Source: an uncultured Oscillospiraceae bacterium | GTDB taxonomy: Bacteria > Bacillota > Clostridia > Oscillospirales > Oscillospiraceae | Assembly (NCBI GenBank): GCA_900769835.1 | Contig: CAAGIE010000013.1 | Location: forward strand, 1 to 8,697 | DNA length: 8,697 nt | Direction: 5' to 3' | Shown: positions 5,269 through 8,697 of the stretch, piece by piece | How positions within the stretch are numbered: position 1 is the stretch's first letter | Layout: every line of letters starts with the position of its first letter | Program-made: the position numbers and the translations under genes | The notes under the pieces: model-generated | The model's database searches: none | The model's input: the letters and a program-made list of their open reading frames with translations, nothing else | Told to the model about the DNA's origin: nothing

Positions 5269-5875
5269 ATGCAATATTGCCGTGAGGGTCGATTGTAATG
5301 ACGGTTACAGGAATGTCTTTGCCGCTTTGGGCTACCGCGTTTTTAACTGCAAACGGCAGGCCGCCGCAACAAGGCACCGTCATTCGCACCACTGTAATAC
5401 TTCGAATAGAATTTTCCGCAAAGATCCGTGATAACTTTTGGCTATAATCCACCCCATCGAGTTTGGGACAACCAACGAGGGTTATTTTATCGGTCATAAA
5501 ATCCCGATGAAAATTTCCATAAGCATAAGCCGTACAGTCAGCGGCGATCAGCAAATCTGCATCCCGGAAGAACGGCCCATTTTCCGGAACCAACTTTAAC
5601 TGTACCGGGAAATTCTTTAAGCAGTTGGGGGCGTTTTTCATTTTCTGCGCCTGCTCCACCGCCACCGGGTCATAGGGCGCCGCCTCCCGCTCCACAAAGG
5701 TGATCGCATTCACAGGACACGCCGGGAGGCAATCTCCCAGTCCGTCACAATAGTCGTCACGAAGAAGTTTTGCTTTTCCATTCTCAAGGCCAATGGCACC
5801 TTCGTGGCAGGCTGTTACACACAAGCCGCAACCAACACACAAATCAGCATTGATCTCAATAATTCTTCTACGCAA
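5267..5875 (-). CDS. 4Fe-4S dicluster-like protein of the Crp-associated family
   Basis: A 202-residue cytosolic iron-sulfur protein. The first cluster motif is complete: CVGCGLCVTAC (C13, C16, C19, C23). The second reads CDGLGDCLPACP (C43, C49, C53) with Leu46 where a classical CxxCxxCxxxCP has cysteine. The CDGLG form is, to my knowledge, typical of this family, so D44 or another ligand may complete the site. The C-terminal half carries further conserved cysteines in ADCTAYAYG, VGCPKLD and VPCCGGLPF, suggesting a second redox or metal site. The start is taken as TTG at 5875, five bases after GAGGTGG (5887-5881). A GTG at 5884 lies inside that ribosome binding site. The gene overlaps the zinc-ribbon gene by eight bases. 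The substrate is unknown. Context suggests electron transfer or sensing in redox or nitrosative stress. Confidence 0.87.
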   Translation of the reverse strand: MRRRIIEINADLCVGCGLCVTACHEGAIGLENGKAKLLRDDYCDGLGDCLPACPVNAITFVEREAAPYDPVAVEQAQKMKNAPNCLKNFPVQLKLVPENGPFFRDADLLIAADCTAYAYGNFHRDFMTDKITLVGCPKLDGVDYSQKLSRIFAENSIRSITVVRMTVPCCGGLPFAVKNAVAQSGKDIPVTVITIDPHGNIA

Positions 5876-6128
5876 TTTGACCACCTCTTTCTTTCTGCGC
5901 CTGCAACACCTCCATCATCTTCTCATACATCTCATCGCCAACGCACTTGCGGGCATATTGACACCACTGCACACAACTGAGGGTATCGTTATATGCCACA
6001 AAGCCGCAATGCTCGCAGGGCATTTGGGTATCAATCGAAAACAACTCGATCTCCGCTCCGCATTGGGGACAAACTTTTTCAATAATCGTCGGGGTCTTTG
6101 GTTTGGCTTGACAACCTTCCATAATCAT
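5868..6128 (-). CDS. Small Cys-rich zinc-ribbon protein
   Basis: An 86-residue protein with two parts. C20-P-Q-C23 and C38-E-H-C41 form a zinc-ribbon-type knuckle pair. A second block, SCVQWCQYARKCVG (C52, C56, C62), resembles a Cys-rich motif I recall from small anaerobe proteins, here followed by a helical acidic tail (DEMYEKMMEVLQAQKERGG). The start is the ATG at 6128, six bases after AAGGAGGG. ATG at 6122 is an alternative. It is co-transcribed and overlaps the 4Fe-4S gene, under an extended -10 promoter and a palindrome that may bind the neighbouring Crp/Fnr protein. Seven cysteines in 86 residues suggest metal or Fe-S binding. No enzymatic function is recognisable. The pairing suggests it serves the 4Fe-4S protein. 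Confidence 0.85.
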   Translation of the reverse strand: MIMEGCQAKPKTPTIIEKVCPQCGAEIELFSIDTQMPCEHCGFVAYNDTLSCVQWCQYARKCVGDEMYEKMMEVLQAQKERGGQIA

Positions 6129-6150
6129 ATAAATCCCTCCTTTTTTCTTC

Positions 6151-6159
6151 ATTATAGCA
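6151..6159 (-). promoter_or_regulatory. Extended -10 promoter of the zinc-ribbon/4Fe-4S operon
   Basis: The minus strand reads TGCTATAAT (6159-6151), a perfect extended -10, putting the start near 6144 and the leader at about 16 bases. No -35 hexamer is present at the right distance. A large palindrome occupies that region. Confidence 0.7.
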
Positions 6160-6161
6160 AG

Positions 6162-6200
6162 AAAAAACGCGCCCGTATGTTGCGCACGCAACATACGGGC
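6162..6200 (-). terminator. Terminator of the Crp/Fnr gene, overlapping a candidate Crp operator
   Basis: On the minus strand a 13-bp perfect stem, GCCCGTATGTTGC with GCAACATACGGGC (6200-6188 and 6183-6171), closes on a tetraloop. GCG and TTTTTT (6167-6162) follow. It starts five bases after the Crp/Fnr stop codon. The palindrome is also centred 41.5 bases upstream of the next operon's predicted start. Confidence 0.8.
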
Positions 6201-6205
6201 TATTG

Positions 6206-6862
6206 TTACAAAATTTTAAAGGTATTTTTATGAAAATCAATCAAACCATCATTACGCATATTTTCCAGTTCGCGTGTCAACGCACTCCGGTCGGCACACA
6301 AATACCTGGCCAATTCCACTCGGCCCAGAGGCAACTCTATATAACGGCTTTGTTGAATCTGGGACTGGATCGACAAATATGCCAGAATCTTCTCCCGCAG
6401 AGTTTTCTTGGATACCACATCTACTTTTCTCAGCAACTCCCGATTTTTCTCAGCGATGATCTGCACCATATTTTCCACCAGGCGATGGTGGAATTGGCAG
6501 GCGTGATTACAGGTGTGCATCACCTTATAGAAAGGAATAAACATCACCCGGCAGTCCTGAGCCGCCACAAATGTCGCAAGGGCGCGATTGTCACGACTGC
6601 AAGCAAAGGTCTCGCCAAACATTTCCCCCTGACTTTGACGAACCAGCAAGGTCTGACCGCCCCAAAGATCCTCCAGAACCATATCCACCGCGCCGGACAA
6701 CACAATGCCGATGTGGCGAATTTCCTCCTGCTCCAGCAAAAGAACCTGTCCCTTTTGATACTCGGCAATTCGGTAGCCGGTACAACTGAGCAAATCCGAA
6801 AGGTTTTCCGCTTCAATCCCCTGAAACAGACTACGGCTCAAAATTTCAGCAACTTTTTCCAT
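6206..6862 (-). CDS. Crp/Fnr-family transcription regulator
   Basis: A 218-residue regulator with an N-terminal cyclic-nucleotide-binding-type beta-barrel (about 12-115), a long dimerisation helix (about 125-150) and a C-terminal winged HTH (about 152-218). The recognition helix region GRVELARYLCADRSALTRELENMR (180-203) keeps the two arginines of Crp-type RxxxxR but has Ser in place of the glutamate that reads the GA step in Crp and Fnr. The N-terminal Fnr [4Fe-4S] cysteines are absent. FACS (C88) and TCNHACQFH (C118, C122) resemble a conserved Cys motif of a Clostridia subfamily and may bind metal, haem or Fe-S. The ATG at 6862 follows AAAGGAGG at seven bases. It sits upstream of the zinc-ribbon and 4Fe-4S genes and probably controls them. 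Confidence 0.92.
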   Translation of the reverse strand: MEKVAEILSRSLFQGIEAENLSDLLSCTGYRIAEYQKGQVLLLEQEEIRHIGIVLSGAVDMVLEDLWGGQTLLVRQSQGEMFGETFACSRDNRALATFVAAQDCRVMFIPFYKVMHTCNHACQFHHRLVENMVQIIAEKNRELLRKVDVVSKKTLREKILAYLSIQSQIQQSRYIELPLGRVELARYLCADRSALTRELENMRNDGLIDFHKNTFKIL

Positions 6863-6882
6863 TTCAACGCCTCCTTTTGCTC

Positions 6883-6911
6883 AGTATAACACAGATTTCC
6901 CTATATGAAAA
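6883..6911 (-). promoter_or_regulatory. Promoter of the Crp/Fnr gene
   Basis: The minus strand reads TTTTCA (6911-6906), a 17-base spacer, then TATACT (6888-6883), about 20 bases upstream of the start codon. It begins just beyond the terminator of the preceding sugar-transport operon, so the regulator has its own transcript. Confidence 0.55.
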
Positions 6912-6914
6912 GGC

Positions 6915-6947
6915 AAAAATCCGGCGACCCGTGGGCCGCCGGATTTT
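6915..6947 (-). terminator. Terminator of the sugar ABC permease operon
   Basis: On the minus strand AAAATCCGGCG (6947-6937) pairs with CGCCGGATTTT (6926-6916), and the U tract runs to 6915. It lies seven bases after the permease stop codon. Confidence 0.9.
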
Positions 6948-6953
6948 GGGTTA

Positions 6954-7958
6954 TTAGACTTTCTGATTTCTGTTTTCCATGTACTTATCCAGAACGATAA
7001 CTACCAGCAGGATCAGGCCCTTGAAGAAGGGCTGCAGAGGTGCGGGGATCATAAAGAAGTTCATAGCGTTAAAGACCATGCTCAGCAGAACCACGCCGAA
7101 CAGCGTCTTCACTGCGCCACCCTTGCCACCTGCCATGGAGGTGCCGCCCACGATGACCATGGGGATGACCGCCAGGAGGCTCTGGGAGCCGATATTACCA
7201 TTGGCGGAGAAGGTACGGGTCATCAAGCAAACGCCTGCAATCGCCGCAAACAAGCCCTGGAGGATGTATGCGCTCCAGATGTAGCGGTTTGCCTTTAAGC
7301 CCAGGTTGTCCGCAGTGTTGATATTGCCGCCAACCAGGTAAAGGTTTCTGCCGTACTGGGTCTTACGCAGGATAAATTCCACGACGACCACCAGAACCAG
7401 GAACACCAGGAAGGATACCGGGAAGATATCAAAGAGCCGGAACTCTGCGATCTTCATCAAAGTGGGGTGGCTCATTGCCTGAGGAGTAGAGTCGGTGATC
7501 ATCAGGGCAATGCCTCTGTATGCCAACTGCATGGTCATAGACACAATGAAGGGCGACAGACGGAAGTTTGCCACAAAGAAACCGGTCAGAGTGCCGCAGG
7601 CGATACCTACCAGCAATGCGATCAGCACCGCTACCACGAAGGACTGGCCTGCCTTGAGCTGCATCATAAAGACACAGGAGGTCAAGGAAACCACTGAACC
7701 AAAGGAGATATCCAGCTGACCTACCAGCAAGATGAAGGTAAAGCCCAATGCGGCAATACCGTTCCAGGCGGCAGAGTCTGCGATGGTAAACAGATTGTAA
7801 GAGTCCAGGAACGAGTAGTCCCAGAAGAACATACCTATAACCAGGATCACGCACAACATAGGAATTCGGTAATCCGTTATGGTCTTTTTGCCCAAGCGCA
7901 ACGCTTGTGTCTTCAGTCGCTGGCCGGTTAAAGAATTGCGATTTTGTTGTACAGTCAT
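6954..7958 (-). CDS. RbsC-like sugar ABC transporter permease
   Basis: A 334-residue permease of the BPD_transp_2/RbsC type, importing a monosaccharide or related solute with an ATPase and a binding protein encoded outside the window. Family signs are the GQLDISFGSVVSLTS block (about 80-94), the GTLTGFFVANFRLSPFIVSM region (about 122-141), the cytoplasmic coupling loop RKTQYGRNLYLVGGNINTADNLGL (about 206-229), and IGSQSLLAVIPMVIVGGTSMAGGKG near 262-286. About eight to ten hydrophobic helices are present. The start is ATG at 7958, preceded by GAGGTGA. A GTG at 7967 overlaps the upstream stop and is less well spaced. It follows a second permease gene by five bases and ends the operon. Substrate (ribose, galactose, other) cannot be told. 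Confidence 0.93.
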   Translation of the reverse strand: MTVQQNRNSLTGQRLKTQALRLGKKTITDYRIPMLCVILVIGMFFWDYSFLDSYNLFTIADSAAWNGIAALGFTFILLVGQLDISFGSVVSLTSCVFMMQLKAGQSFVVAVLIALLVGIACGTLTGFFVANFRLSPFIVSMTMQLAYRGIALMITDSTPQAMSHPTLMKIAEFRLFDIFPVSFLVFLVLVVVVEFILRKTQYGRNLYLVGGNINTADNLGLKANRYIWSAYILQGLFAAIAGVCLMTRTFSANGNIGSQSLLAVIPMVIVGGTSMAGGKGGAVKTLFGVVLLSMVFNAMNFFMIPAPLQPFFKGLILLVVIVLDKYMENRNQKV

Positions 7959-7963
7959 ACCGA

Positions 7964-8697
7964 TCACCTCTTCTTCAAACGGTCAAGGTTGATCGCCAAC
8001 AGCAGGATCGCACCTTGGATAACGTACTGCACCGTGGTGGGAATACCCATCAGCTGCAGGATGTTTGTGATCAAGCCGAATGTAACTGCGCCGATGAACA
8101 CCTGCACCATACCGCCGTGGCCGCCATAGAGGGCGTTACCACCGATGATGGAGATGACTGCGCCGTTGAAGTCGCCGCCCACACCGGAGCCATCGGATGC
8201 ACTATTGAATCGGGCCGCGAAAATCACCGCCGCCATACCGCAGATCAGGCCCGCCACAGTATAGGCAATGACCTTGATCCAACCGGCATTGATACCGGCA
8301 AGATAGGCAGATTTCTTATTTGCGCCGGTCAGGAGCATTTTTCTGCCAAAGGTGGTCTTTTTAATCACGATCTGCAGGATCACCATAACTGCGATCCAGA
8401 TCAGGGCGCATACCGGGAAGCCCCACAGGCTGCCCTGGCCCAACTGACGGAACCAGTCCTGGTTCTCAGGGATCTGCACACGGATGATCTCACTGCCGTT
8501 TGTATACCATTTTGCCAGCGCCTGGGCCATCATACCGGTGGCCAGGGTGATCATAAAGCCTTCGCCGGAGCCGCCTCTGGTCAACTTCATCAGAATACCA
8601 TTGACAAAGCCCATCACTGCGCCTACCGTCAGCGCTACCAAAATGGCAATCACCCCGCCATGGGTCTTTTCTACGCCGATACAAATAACGGCACACA
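7964..8697 (-). CDS. RbsC-like sugar ABC transporter permease, 5' end cut by window
   Basis: The frame is open to the window edge, so about 244 residues of a longer permease are visible and the N-terminal helices are missing. The family pattern is clear: GAVMGFVNGILMKLTR, the loop KKTTFGRKMLLTGANKKSAYLAGINAGWIK, and GGDFNGAVISIIGGNALYGG, equivalent to the IGGTSLxGG segment of RbsC. The protein differs strongly from its downstream neighbour, so the pair probably forms a heterodimeric channel instead of being a recent duplication. A GTG at 8653 could look like a start, but the frame runs upstream (VEKTHGG) and truncation there would remove conserved helices. The stop TGA (7966-7964) lies five bases from the next start, so translation is probably coupled. 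Confidence 0.9.
   Translation of the reverse strand, partial: CAVICIGVEKTHGGVIAILVALTVGAVMGFVNGILMKLTRGGSGEGFMITLATGMMAQALAKWYTNGSEIIRVQIPENQDWFRQLGQGSLWGFPVCALIWIAVMVILQIVIKKTTFGRKMLLTGANKKSAYLAGINAGWIKVIAYTVAGLICGMAAVIFAARFNSASDGSGVGGDFNGAVISIIGGNALYGGHGGMVQVFIGAVTFGLITNILQLMGIPTTVQYVIQGAILLLAINLDRLKKR

Noticed and set aside
6176..6195. Classical FNR box in the palindrome
   Set aside because: FNR needs TTGAT-N4-ATCAA; here TTG starts one base too near the centre and is followed by CG. The geometry is Crp-like with half-site TGTTG.
8120..8653. GTG at 8653 as true start of the second permease
   Set aside because: The same frame continues upstream to the edge without a stop, no ribosome binding site precedes 8653, and starting there would drop conserved N-terminal helices.
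1..8697. CRISPR array, IS element or integrase
   Set aside because: No regularly spaced repeats, no transposase or recombinase frame, and no terminal inverted repeats were seen on either strand.

Overview
The window looks like chromosomal DNA of a low-to-mid GC anaerobic Firmicute, most likely a gut Clostridia member of the Oscillospiraceae/Ruminococcaceae type. This rests on strong AGGAGG-type ribosome binding sites, GTG and TTG starts, U-tract hairpin terminators and the protein families present: LytTR+DUF3021, DUF3786, a ferritin-VIT1 fusion, a Clostridia-type Crp/Fnr protein with a 4Fe-4S partner, and RbsC-type permeases. The assignment comes from family recognition, not from a search.

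Layout. (1) 1-127: the 3' part of a CCA-encoding tRNA or tRNA-like gene with its own terminator. (2) 283-888 (+): an XRE regulator with two membrane segments and a C-terminal zinc ribbon. (3) 895-2100: a compact divergent unit. A 16-residue hydrophobic peptide (953-1003, -) faces a LytTR regulator and a DUF3021 membrane protein (1172-2034, +). A bulged inverted repeat between them sits at about -41.5 from the predicted peptide promoter, and bidirectional terminators close both ends. (4) 2103-3607 (-): a DUF3786 protein translationally coupled to a ferritin-like/VIT1 membrane protein, probably an iron exporter. (5) 3810-5225 (+): an AzgA/PbuG-type purine permease with a structured leader. (6) 5267-6862 (-): a Crp/Fnr regulator, then a small Cys-rich zinc-ribbon protein overlapping a 4Fe-4S protein. 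A 30-bp palindrome after the regulator is both its terminator and a candidate Crp operator for the two downstream genes. (7) 6954-8697 (-): two RbsC-like sugar ABC permeases, the upstream one cut by the window edge.

The best candidates for something undescribed are two. The first is the LytTR/DUF3021/micropeptide unit, a regulator with a membrane partner apparently pointed at a tiny hydrophobic peptide. The second is the Crp/Fnr-zinc ribbon-4Fe-4S redox module, whose regulator terminator seems to double as the operator of its target operon. DUF3786 coupled to the ferritin-VIT1 protein is a good lead for the unknown function of DUF3786. No IS element, CRISPR array, integrase or rRNA is visible. 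No stretch over 300 bases is left without a gene or RNA.
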